DNA of 5,064 bases, from positions 1 through 5,064 of the forward strand of contig WTBG01000356.1 of NCBI GenBank assembly GCA_013139225.1. The letters are read 5' to 3'. The number at the start of each line of letters is the position of its first letter. Position 1 is the stretch's first letter. Below, piece after piece: positions 1 through 5,064 of the stretch. The notes below the pieces were generated by a model, which was not told the origin of the DNA, did not search any database, and saw only the letters and a list, made by a program, of their open reading frames with translations. The position numbers were made by a program, and so were the translations under genes. The DNA comes from Deltaproteobacteria bacterium. Its GTDB lineage: Bacteria; Desulfobacterota; WTBG01.

Positions 1-2
1 TT

Positions 3-218
3 TATTCCAGCTACCTGGGGAAAAAGCTAAATGTCCTCATAGAAGAAAAGAGAGATCGACAATCGGAATCCCTCAAAGGCCGCTCACGCAACTACATACC
101 CGTTCTTCTGGAAGGACCCGACGCCTTGAAGAATCAGGAGATAGAATTAGAGATTGTCAGAATTGAAGGTGAGCGATTATGGGGAATTAGGAAAGAAAAG
201 TCTTCTCATATATTGTGA
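3..218 (+). CDS. mtaB: tRNA methylthiotransferase, MtaB-like, C-terminal end only (TRAM domain)
   Basis: The gene is cut by the left edge of the window; only its last 71 codons and a TGA stop are present. The readable protein has a pattern typical of the C-terminal TRAM domain of MiaB/MtaB radical-SAM methylthiotransferases: YLGKKLNVLIEE near residues 4-15, then RNYIPVLLEGPDALKNQ at about residues 29-45, and a closing beta-rich stretch EIELEIVRIEGERLWG. The NYIxV...GPDxLKN wording fits MtaB better than MiaB. MtaB adds a methylthio group to threonylcarbamoyladenosine at position 37 of ANN-decoding tRNAs, and the TRAM domain binds the tRNA. The iron-sulfur and radical-SAM parts lie outside the window, so the subfamily call rests on the tail alone. 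The last 13 bases overlap the end of ald on the other strand. No terminator hairpin is visible after the stop. Confidence 0.72.
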   Translation, partial: YSSYLGKKLNVLIEEKRDRQSESLKGRSRNYIPVLLEGPDALKNQEIELEIVRIEGERLWGIRKEKSSHIL

Positions 219-1306
219 TAAGCCAAACCTAAAGCCGAAGCTACTGCTTGGTTCGTAAGCTTCCCATTGACAACATTGATTCCTCTCCTGATAGCTTGAT
301 TGTCTTTAGCAGCGGATAGATAACCTTTATTTGCAATCTCTAATGCATAGGGAAAACTTGCTCTGGTCAAAGCCAGAGTTGAGGTAAGGGGAACAGTGCT
401 GGGCAGATTGGTGATGCCGCAGTGCACAACACCGTAAAGAGAATAAAAGGGTTGAACATGAGTAGTTGGCCTAATGGTTTCACAACACCCTCCCTGATCA
501 ACGGCAATATCTACAATTACAGCCCCCGGTTTCATTTTCCCAACCAGATTCCTGGTTATCAATTTTGGAGCTTTGGCACCCGGGCTTAAAACTGCACCAA
601 TTACCAAATCTGCTTTAACCACTTCACGTTCCAAACTTCTTGGTGTAGATCGCTTAACCACCACTCTATTATTAAATAAATCCCTAAGCAGGTCCATCCT
701 GTGCTTATTGATTTCCAGTATTGTTACCAATCCTCCCATACCTGAAGCCACCTCACCAGCTCTAAAACCTGCACTGCCTCCACCTAATATGGTAACCCGG
801 GCAGGAGATACCCCTTCAGCACCACCCATCAGGATGCCTCTCCCTCCACTTTTTACCTCTAAACCCTGGGCACCTAGCTGGACTGACAAACGTCCTGCTA
901 TCTCACTCATCGGCTTTAAAATAGGTAAGGTGCCATCTTTAAGTTGGACTGTTTCATAGGCAATCCCTATTGATTTTTTCTTTAAAAGAGCGGTGGTTAA
1001 CTTCTTTTTGGCTGCAAGGTGCAGAAAGGTAAAAATAATTTGATTTTCCCGCATCAATGAAAATTCTGATTCTAATGGCTCCTTCACCTTCATTATCATA
1101 TCTGCCCTTGCCCAAACCGTAACGTTACTGCGAGCTATGGTTCCACCAGCTGCTCTAAAAGCATTATCAGTAATACCACCTCCCCGTCCAGCCTTCTGCT
1201 CTATAATTACCTGATGGCCATGTTTTACAAATGCCTTAACTCCAGCCGGAGTTAAAGAAACTCTTCTCTCTTCTAACTTAATTTCTCTGGGAATTCCTAT
1301 TAACAT
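206..1306 (-). CDS. ald: Alanine dehydrogenase
   Basis: This 366-residue protein is close to the usual family length (about 370) and appears complete. Alanine dehydrogenase interconverts L-alanine and pyruvate plus ammonium using NAD(H), in the cytoplasm. The N-terminal AlaDH/PNT domain opens with MLIGIPREIK, has the substrate-binding Arg15 in ERRVSLTP, Lys75 in MKVKEP and His96 in FTFLHLAA. The Rossmann domain carries GGGSAG at residues 175-180. Acidic Glu198 follows the next strand (VTILEIN) where NAD-specific enzymes have an acidic residue, usually Asp. The catalytic Asp270 is in VDIAVDQGG. All expected catalytic residues are present, so the enzyme is probably active. Differences from the proteins I remember are Leu307 in VPLTST, where a basic residue is usual, Leu301 where Met is usual, and a Cys-Cys pair at 274-275. 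The ATG start matches the family N-terminus; the ribosome site before it is weak (AGAAAG). The gene lies 91 bases downstream of an unknown gene on the same strand. Confidence 0.95.
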   Translation of the reverse strand: MLIGIPREIKLEERRVSLTPAGVKAFVKHGHQVIIEQKAGRGGGITDNAFRAAGGTIARSNVTVWARADMIMKVKEPLESEFSLMRENQIIFTFLHLAAKKKLTTALLKKKSIGIAYETVQLKDGTLPILKPMSEIAGRLSVQLGAQGLEVKSGGRGILMGGAEGVSPARVTILGGGSAGFRAGEVASGMGGLVTILEINKHRMDLLRDLFNNRVVVKRSTPRSLEREVVKADLVIGAVLSPGAKAPKLITRNLVGKMKPGAVIVDIAVDQGGCCETIRPTTHVQPFYSLYGVVHCGITNLPSTVPLTSTLALTRASFPYALEIANKGYLSAAKDNQAIRRGINVVNGKLTNQAVASALGLAYHNI

Positions 1307-1332
1307 TGGCTTTCTGGAATGACTTAGATGAT

Positions 1333-1360
1333 AAAATATTTTCTAAAAGGCAGGTGTGAA
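1333..1360 (-). promoter_or_regulatory. Candidate promoter of ald with a small palindrome over the -35 box
   Basis: Read on the minus strand, TTCACA (1355-1360, five of six matches to TTGACA) is separated by 16 bases from TATTTT (1333-1338, four of six matches to TATAAT). This would start transcription some 20 bases before the ald ATG. The -35 box is half of a perfect 10-base palindrome, TGTGAACACA at 1355-1364, which could be an operator half-site pair. The match is weak and the surroundings are AT-rich, so a chance match is quite possible. Transcription from the gene upstream could also reach ald. Confidence 0.3.
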
Positions 1361-1397
1361 CACAAAGAAATTACTGGAAAGGAAGTTCTGTTTTTTT

Positions 1398-1754
1398 CTA
1401 TGAAAACTGATTGATGTATATGCCTTTCTCTTCAAAGCGGATATACAACTCTCCATTCACATCATATGTACCACTCAATCTAAAGTTGCTTTTTATAGAT
1501 GAAGACACATATCCACCGTCTCTAAAGCTGCGACTATACCTAAATGAAAATTCTTTTAAATATGCTGTTCTTTGCCGGGACTCCCCCTGATTTCTGAAGG
1601 AGAAAAGTTGAGGCTTATGCTCATCAGTTCTATCCTCATCTGTTATCTGGCACAACGCTTCATTACCAAATCTCCCCTGTATAACTGTTGCCTGATATAG
1701 TTGTGGCAGAGGCCTTTGCTCAACAGCAACAGGGACTAATGATTGAACTGACAA
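1398..1754 (-). CDS. Hypothetical protein of 118 residues, TTG start
   Basis: I do not recognise this family. The start is TTG at 1752-1754, supported by a strong Shine-Dalgarno (AAAGGAGA, complement of 1761-1768) seven bases upstream; no ATG lies early in the frame. The protein has no signal peptide, no membrane segment and one cysteine (Cys35). Residues 1-30 are Gln/Pro/Val-rich, 36-60 are polar and charged (DEDRTDEHK), and residues 66-118 look like a run of short beta strands (KEFSFRYSRSF, SIKSNFRLSGTYD, GELYIRFEEKGIYI). The repeated aromatic/Ser spacing (FSFRYSRSF) recalls small flagellum-associated or surface-related hypothetical proteins, but this is not a family match. It precedes ald on the same strand by 91 bases, so co-transcription is possible. 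The ribosome site and the varied amino-acid composition favour a real gene. Confidence 0.7.
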   Translation of the reverse strand: MSVQSLVPVAVEQRPLPQLYQATVIQGRFGNEALCQITDEDRTDEHKPQLFSFRNQGESRQRTAYLKEFSFRYSRSFRDGGYVSSSIKSNFRLSGTYDVNGELYIRFEEKGIYINQFS

Positions 1755-1777
1755 AATCCCTCTCCTTTAAAAAAGGG
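1752..1777 (-). promoter_or_regulatory. Strong ribosome binding site inside a possible hairpin
   Basis: On the minus strand the ribosome site AAAGGAGA (complement of 1761-1768) sits seven bases before a TTG start, and it decides the start of the unknown gene. Directly upstream, CCTTT (complement of 1772-1776) can pair with AAAGG of the ribosome site across a three-base TTT loop. The stem is only 5 bp, three of them A-U pairs, so it may have little effect. It could dampen translation and partly explain the non-ATG start. Confidence 0.5.
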
Positions 1778-1858
1778 TTTATTTAAATTGAGGATCTAAT
1801 AACTAAAACTTTTCGTAACATTTTAGCTTTTAAAAAAAATCAAACTTGAGAATCTGTT

Positions 1859-1960
1859 TTGAACCGCAGAACACCGAATAAGGAATTATGAATGGAGAAG
1901 TAAATAGTAAAGAACAAACTTTCATCATTCTAAATTCCTTGTTCGACATTCGATATTCAA
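1859..1960. repeat. Imperfect inverted repeat, possible dispersed MITE/REP-like element
   Basis: The arms at 1869-1894 and 1926-1951 are reverse complements at 20 of 26 positions, around a shared AAGGAATT core (1880-1887 on the left), with a 31-base centre. Short outer matches (TTGAA at 1859-1863, TTCAA at 1956-1960) extend the symmetry. The element lies wholly in the intergenic gap and contains no coding frame. Its GAACACCGAAT/CATTCGA wording resembles multicopy intergenic palindromes that I recall from deltaproteobacterial and related genomes. That recollection is not a database result. No flanking target-site duplication is obvious. Confidence 0.6.
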
Positions 1961-2111
1961 ATAATATTTTCTCGAATTAGCAAAGTTTAATTCTATCAAA
2001 GAAAACAACTAAATTTTCAAAGCGCTAAATTATTACAACCATTCTATAATGACACCTATTAATATACACCCGTAGATAAAGATTGTCAAACATTTTAGAA
2101 GTCGGATCACC

Positions 2112-2130
2112 CCCTCCCTTTGTGGGAGGG
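2112..2130. repeat. GC-rich perfect hairpin in AT-rich spacer
   Basis: CCCTCCC (2112-2118) and GGGAGGG (2124-2130) form a perfect 7-bp stem with a five-base TTTGT loop. It stands out against the surrounding AT-rich sequence. No T-run follows on either strand, so an intrinsic terminator is unlikely. The block resembles widespread intergenic palindromes of the CCCTCCC-N-GGGAGGG kind, which makes a dispersed repeat copy the likeliest reading. A transcript-end stabiliser or a chance palindrome cannot be excluded. Confidence 0.5.
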
Positions 2131-2304
2131 TAGTGAGTGGACAAGAAGAGATTATGCTGTTGACTTGAGGATTACTAAAAAATAGGGAGCAAGGCGATCC
2201 CTTTCTAACGAGGCACAAATATTACAAAAAATCAAATGATTAAGCACTATTTACCTGAATGTCTTTAAATGAATCTAAATAACTCATAATAACTAACAAT
2301 ATCC

Positions 2305-2332
2305 TTGACTTAATTATACATGGTGATAGAAT
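2305..2332 (+). promoter_or_regulatory. Sigma70-type promoter for the glycosyltransferase gene
   Basis: TTGACT (2305-2310) and TAGAAT (2327-2332) each match the sigma70 consensus at five of six positions and are separated by 16 bases. Transcription would start near 2339. The first real gene downstream begins at 2558, so this promoter implies a leader of roughly 220 bases. It is the best promoter match in the window, but AT-rich DNA yields such matches by chance. Confidence 0.5.
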
Positions 2333-2338
2333 TACATT

Positions 2339-2557
2339 GTATGTGTTTTATGCTTTTCTTAAATTTTTCTTCACAATAGCATTTTTGCAGTTAATCACAG
2401 AACCTCAGAGAAAGTACCTGCAAGAAATTGCAACCACTATCACAATAATTTCTGTGCTTTTTACTGAAATGCTCTTAACTACAGAACGTCTCTCATTTCT
2501 ATCAAAGTCAGTACTATTGGCTAGCAAAAAAATCATCCTAACAGAAAGGGGGATCTT
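2339..2557 (+). other. Presumed long untranslated leader of the glycosyltransferase mRNA
   Basis: Between the predicted start of transcription and the ATG at 2558 lie about 220 bases with no credible gene. A 7-bp inverted repeat, CACAGAA (2396-2402) and TTCTGTG (2450-2456), could close a large loop. I recognise no known riboswitch core. The stretch ends in the ribosome site AAAGGGGG (2545-2552), five bases before the ATG. A closer promoter would make the leader shorter. Confidence 0.3.
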
Positions 2558-3715
2558 ATGCGCATTGCCATGCTTTCATGGGAATCTCTTCACTCAATTA
2601 GTGTGGGTGGTGTATCAGCAGTAGTTACTGAAATGGCTGCAGCTATGGAGCGGAAAGGGCATGAAGTCCACATATTTACCAGAATGGGGGAAGGACAGCC
2701 GGAGTATCAACAAATTGATGGGGTTCACTACCACAGATGTCCCTTCAATCTTCAACCTGATTTAGTCAATGAAGTAAATGATATGTGCCGCTCTTTTGTC
2801 CACCACTTCTTCCAGACAGAAGACTTCATCGGCCACTTTGATATTATTCATGCCCACGATTGGCTGGCATCTAATGCAGCTGTTTGGATTAAACATGGAA
2901 GAGGAAAGAAGGTTGCTCTCACCATCCACTCTTCTGAATATGGAAGGTGTGGCAACAACTTCTGGGGAGGGGAATCCGCCCGTGTGAGAGATCATGAAAG
3001 GCATGGTACATATTGTGCTGACCGGGTAATGACCGTTTCTAACGCCTTAAAAAACGAGATTATGTGGATGTATAATGTGCCCGACTGGAAAGTAAGGGTT
3101 ATCTATAATGGAATCAACTGCCACAACTTTGATGGGTGGCTCAATCCTTCTGAGGTGAAAGCTGCTTATGGAATTGGGCCCGTGGATCCGACCACCCTTT
3201 TTGTTGGGAGAATGACTTACCAGAAGGGACCTGATTTGCTGGTTGAAGCCATCCCTTTCATATTACACTATTACCCGGATGCCAAATTCATTTTTGTGGG
3301 TGACGGAGATATGCGTCACAGTGTTGAAACCCAAACCTGGTCACTTGGGGTATCTCACGCTACCAGGTTTTTAGGCTATCGATCCGGGCAGGAACTTGTA
3401 AACATCTATAAAGCCTCTGATGTTGTATGTGTACCAAGTAGAAATGAACCATTTGGCATCGTCATTTTAGAAGCCTGGAGCGCAGGCAAGCCGGTGGTGG
3501 CCAGCTGTAATGGTGGGCCTTCGGAATTCGTCTGGCACGAAGTCGACGGACTCAAAATATATGACTATCCTGAATCAATTGCCTGGGGCATTGGTAACAT
3601 GTTTAAAAATTTCGAACATGCACGCTGGATGGGAAGGAATGGAAGGACTGCCGTAGAAAGCTCCTTTTCCTGGAACAATATTGCCGACCAGGTATTAAAC
3701 ATATACCAAGAGTAA
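2558..3715 (+). CDS. GT4-family glycosyltransferase (GT-B fold), possible glucan synthase
   Basis: This 385-residue protein has the two-domain GT-B layout of family GT4 and is complete. The N-terminal domain starts with MRIAMLSWES and has the glycine pair GG at 17-18 in the loop that contacts the donor. HAHDW is at 98-102 and TIHSSEYGR at 122-130, followed by SNALKNE and VIYNGI at 181-186. The C-terminal donor domain has FVGRMTYQKG at 215-224, with Arg218 and Lys223 as the expected phosphate-binding pair. It also has the E-x7-E motif EPFGIVILE (Glu297, Glu305) and CNGGPSEFV at 317-325. The enzyme should be retaining and use a nucleotide-sugar donor in the cytoplasm. The MLSWE...GG opening and HDW/TIH...GR motifs resemble bacterial and archaeal GT4 proteins annotated as glycogen or maltose-1-phosphate synthases. 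The acceptor cannot be read from sequence. The ribosome site AAAGGGGG lies five bases before the ATG. The next gene, encoding a DUF4912 protein, supports a polysaccharide role. Confidence 0.9.
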   Translation: MRIAMLSWESLHSISVGGVSAVVTEMAAAMERKGHEVHIFTRMGEGQPEYQQIDGVHYHRCPFNLQPDLVNEVNDMCRSFVHHFFQTEDFIGHFDIIHAHDWLASNAAVWIKHGRGKKVALTIHSSEYGRCGNNFWGGESARVRDHERHGTYCADRVMTVSNALKNEIMWMYNVPDWKVRVIYNGINCHNFDGWLNPSEVKAAYGIGPVDPTTLFVGRMTYQKGPDLLVEAIPFILHYYPDAKFIFVGDGDMRHSVETQTWSLGVSHATRFLGYRSGQELVNIYKASDVVCVPSRNEPFGIVILEAWSAGKPVVASCNGGPSEFVWHEVDGLKIYDYPESIAWGIGNMFKNFEHARWMGRNGRTAVESSFSWNNIADQVLNIYQE

Positions 3716-3908
3716 CTGAGATAATTGCTAAAATCTTGTGGATTGGCTTCCAGGAACTGAAAAGAGCTGTTACTTATCCAGGGTGATGCATGGCTCCCGA
3801 AAACATATGATAAAATGAAGTAAGCCCGTCACTTCCTAATGGAAGCAGAGCACTTGTTGCACGGATGCTCTTGTGAATGGGGAATAAACAATCCGAAAGA
3901 AGCAGGGT
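3716..3908 (+). other. Spacer between glycosyltransferase and DUF4912 genes, with two small hairpins
   Basis: The 193-base spacer contains CTTCC-TAAT-GGAAG (3832-3845) and, two bases later, GAGCA/TGCTC (3848-3852 and 3866-3870, 13-base loop). Neither is followed by a T-run, so they are poor terminators. TATGAT at 3806-3811 resembles a -10 box but has no good -35 partner. A 28-codon ATG frame (3839-3925) runs through the hairpins into the next gene; it has no ribosome site and I do not call it a gene. The two flanking genes may share a transcript or be separately controlled. Confidence 0.4.
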
Positions 3909-5015
3909 GTGGGTCTAGAACTTAAAAAAGAGAAAGTCGAACATACTAAAAAGAAGGGTGGGCAATTCAAAACTCACTTCCCCAATGAAATAGCGTCCAA
4001 ACTTCAGAGTGCGGCTCCTGAAAAGGAAAACACTTACACACCTTTTCCTGAAACACATAAGAAGTCCCTGGAACCCTTTAGCAAAAAAGACATCCCTGGC
4101 AATCATCTGGCAAAAAAGACTATAGGTGCAAAAAGCTCTACCAAACCCAATCCAGTTGTACAACCTGAAGAGAGCCGGATTGTACTGATGGACATTGATC
4201 CTTATACTTTACATGCTTATTGGGAAATTACCAATATAGATAAAAAGAGGGTCCTAAAACAATTCGATGAATCTTCTAAACCACCAAGACAAATCATCAG
4301 AGTTTATGACGTTACCTATATTCACTTTGATGGTAAAAATGCCCACAGTTATTTTGATATTGAAATAAACAGAAGCAGGGGGAGCTGGTATATCGACCTT
4401 TGGAGTTCCCATAAATCACTCTGCGCAGAAATTGGCATGAAATCATCCCTGGGGGATTTTCATCCCATTGCCCGCTCCAACTTTATAGATACCCCCAGAG
4501 CTTATCAATCTTCTTCTGATGAAGAACGGTGGATGAGAGTTTCAGGGAATTATGAGGAAATTTCAATCCTCCCTGCAAAATCCCGGAAAGAGAAAAACAA
4601 ACCTGAAAGAACCTCTTCTATCCCCTCACCCATGAAGAAAGTCGAGTCAGATGACACCTATCCATCTGCAGAAAAAGAATATTCTATACCCACCCCCCAA
4701 CAATCTTATAAGGAGGGTATATCACCTGAGAGGGAATTAACAAAGACACAAGCAAATGACTCATACGCAAAGAAGGCAACCAAGGCGAACATTAAAGCCA
4801 GCACTCCTAAAAATGGTGTGCAAGATCACCATAGCAAGTTGCAATTTACATCTAGTCGTAAAGCAGTGAAAACCAAAACTCCTCTTAGCAAGAACCCACA
4901 CCATGAAAGAGTTGCTTCCTCTAAAGAAGATTTCAGGAAGAGACTTTTCCCTGAAATTGATACACACTATGGCAGTGATATAAGATGGGAAAAAGAACTA
5001 AAGGGAAAGAAATAG
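3909..5015 (+). CDS. DUF4912-domain protein with long disordered flanks
   Basis: Residues about 88-212 of this 368-residue protein match the DUF4912 pattern. IVLMDIDPYTLHAYWEI (91-107) is followed by a putative strand ending RVYDVT (131-136), FDIEI (149-153), GSWYIDLW (158-165), LCAEIG (171-176) and the signature LGDFHPIARSNFIDTP (181-196). DUF4912 has no established biochemical activity that I know of. Its beta-rich fold and its company with glucan enzymes suggest a carbohydrate-linked or scaffolding role, which is inference. Residues 1-85 and 215-340 are low-complexity, rich in Lys, Ser, Pro and Thr, and likely disordered. A distinct charged/aromatic tail (FRKRLFPEIDTHYGSDIRW, 342-360) closes the protein. 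There is no signal peptide or membrane segment. The start is GTG at 3909; an in-frame stop at 3885 leaves no better one, and the ribosome site is weak (purine-rich GAAAGAAG at 3895-3902). It follows the glycosyltransferase gene on the same strand. Confidence 0.85.
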   Translation: MGLELKKEKVEHTKKKGGQFKTHFPNEIASKLQSAAPEKENTYTPFPETHKKSLEPFSKKDIPGNHLAKKTIGAKSSTKPNPVVQPEESRIVLMDIDPYTLHAYWEITNIDKKRVLKQFDESSKPPRQIIRVYDVTYIHFDGKNAHSYFDIEINRSRGSWYIDLWSSHKSLCAEIGMKSSLGDFHPIARSNFIDTPRAYQSSSDEERWMRVSGNYEEISILPAKSRKEKNKPERTSSIPSPMKKVESDDTYPSAEKEYSIPTPQQSYKEGISPERELTKTQANDSYAKKATKANIKASTPKNGVQDHHSKLQFTSSRKAVKTKTPLSKNPHHERVASSKEDFRKRLFPEIDTHYGSDIRWEKELKGKK

Positions 5016-5064
5016 ATTGATTTATCCGATGCGATTGGCAAAAATTGATTGTTGAAAATAACTA
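5016..5064. other. Right-edge intergenic sequence, no feature seen
   Basis: The last 49 bases after the DUF4912 stop contain no hairpin-plus-T-run terminator, no ribosome site and no gene start that stays open. The next gene must begin beyond the edge. Confidence 0.6.

Larger units (their letters stand above)
1755..2557. other. AT-rich gene-free region
   Basis: No open frame in these 803 bases has both a ribosome site and a protein-like composition. The region separates the leftward unknown gene from the rightward glycosyltransferase, so it must hold both promoters. I see a ribosome site at its left edge, a roughly 100-base inverted repeat, a short CTAAAA/TTTTAG inverted repeat (1803-1808 and 1821-1826, probably chance), a GC-rich hairpin at 2112-2130, and a rightward promoter at 2305-2332. 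I found no clear promoter for the leftward gene. The rest is AT-rich sequence in which I see nothing. Confidence 0.7.

Noticed and set aside
573..959. Plus-strand open frame of 128 codons
   Set aside because: It lies entirely inside ald on the opposite strand and has a Pro/Ser/Thr/Leu-rich composition typical of an antisense shadow.
2112..2130. GC hairpin as an intrinsic terminator
   Set aside because: No run of T follows on either strand, and no gene ends close by in either direction.
2033..2218. Minus-strand frame of 61 codons with a hydrophobic end
   Set aside because: It starts at TTG without a ribosome site, runs through the GC-rich hairpin at 2112-2130, and its hydrophobic tail is what AT-rich DNA yields by chance.
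2337..2624. Plus-strand frame of 95 codons with a hydrophobic start
   Set aside because: It has a TTG start at the predicted transcription start with no ribosome site, and it overlaps the clear glycosyltransferase start by 67 bases in another frame.
2762..3004. Frames on both strands inside the glycosyltransferase
   Set aside because: The surrounding GT4 frame carries conserved motifs through this whole stretch, so both (2762-3004 minus and 2778-2987 plus) are shadows.
3915..4163. Minus-strand frame of 82 codons
   Set aside because: It is antisense to the lysine-rich start of the DUF4912 protein; its Phe-rich composition is simply the complement of AAA/GAA codons.
4710..4717. AAGGAGGG resembling a strong ribosome site
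   Set aside because: It is inside the DUF4912 frame and no start codon leading to an open frame follows at the right distance.
4761..4967. Minus-strand frame of 68 codons
   Set aside because: It is antisense to the low-complexity arm of the DUF4912 protein, and no protein-like pattern is visible.

Overview
The window looks like bacterial chromosome from a moderately AT-rich Gram-negative-type organism. Genes are ordinary in density, but one AT-rich gap of about 800 bases carries imperfect inverted repeats. The dispersed-repeat style at 1859-1960 and 2112-2130, and the pairing of a GT4 glycosyltransferase with a DUF4912 protein, resemble what I recall from Desulfobacterota and some neighbouring phyla. 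I cannot fix the lineage from this sequence. No mobile-element gene, tRNA, rRNA or CRISPR array is visible.

Left part (1-1754). The window opens in the last 71 codons of a tRNA methylthiotransferase of the MtaB type (plus strand). It runs tail to tail into ald, alanine dehydrogenase (minus strand), and the two coding regions overlap by 13 bases. Upstream of ald on the same strand is a 118-residue protein of unknown function. It starts at a TTG codon behind a strong Shine-Dalgarno sequence that can fold into a small hairpin. A weak candidate promoter lies in the 91-base gap between the unknown gene and ald.

Middle part (1755-2557). I see no convincing gene here. It holds an imperfect inverted repeat of about 100 bases, a GC-rich 7-bp hairpin, and a good sigma70-type promoter reading right (TTGACT, 16 bases, TAGAAT). 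That promoter would give the next gene a leader of about 220 bases.

Right part (2558-5064). A complete GT4-family glycosyltransferase is followed after 193 bases by a DUF4912-domain protein with long, low-complexity, lysine- and serine-rich flanks. I infer that the two work in alpha-glucan (glycogen-like) or other polysaccharide metabolism. A GH57-type glucan enzyme just beyond the right edge would fit that idea. No dramatic new system is evident; the most useful leads are the GT4-DUF4912 pair, the unknown TTG-start gene and the inverted repeat.
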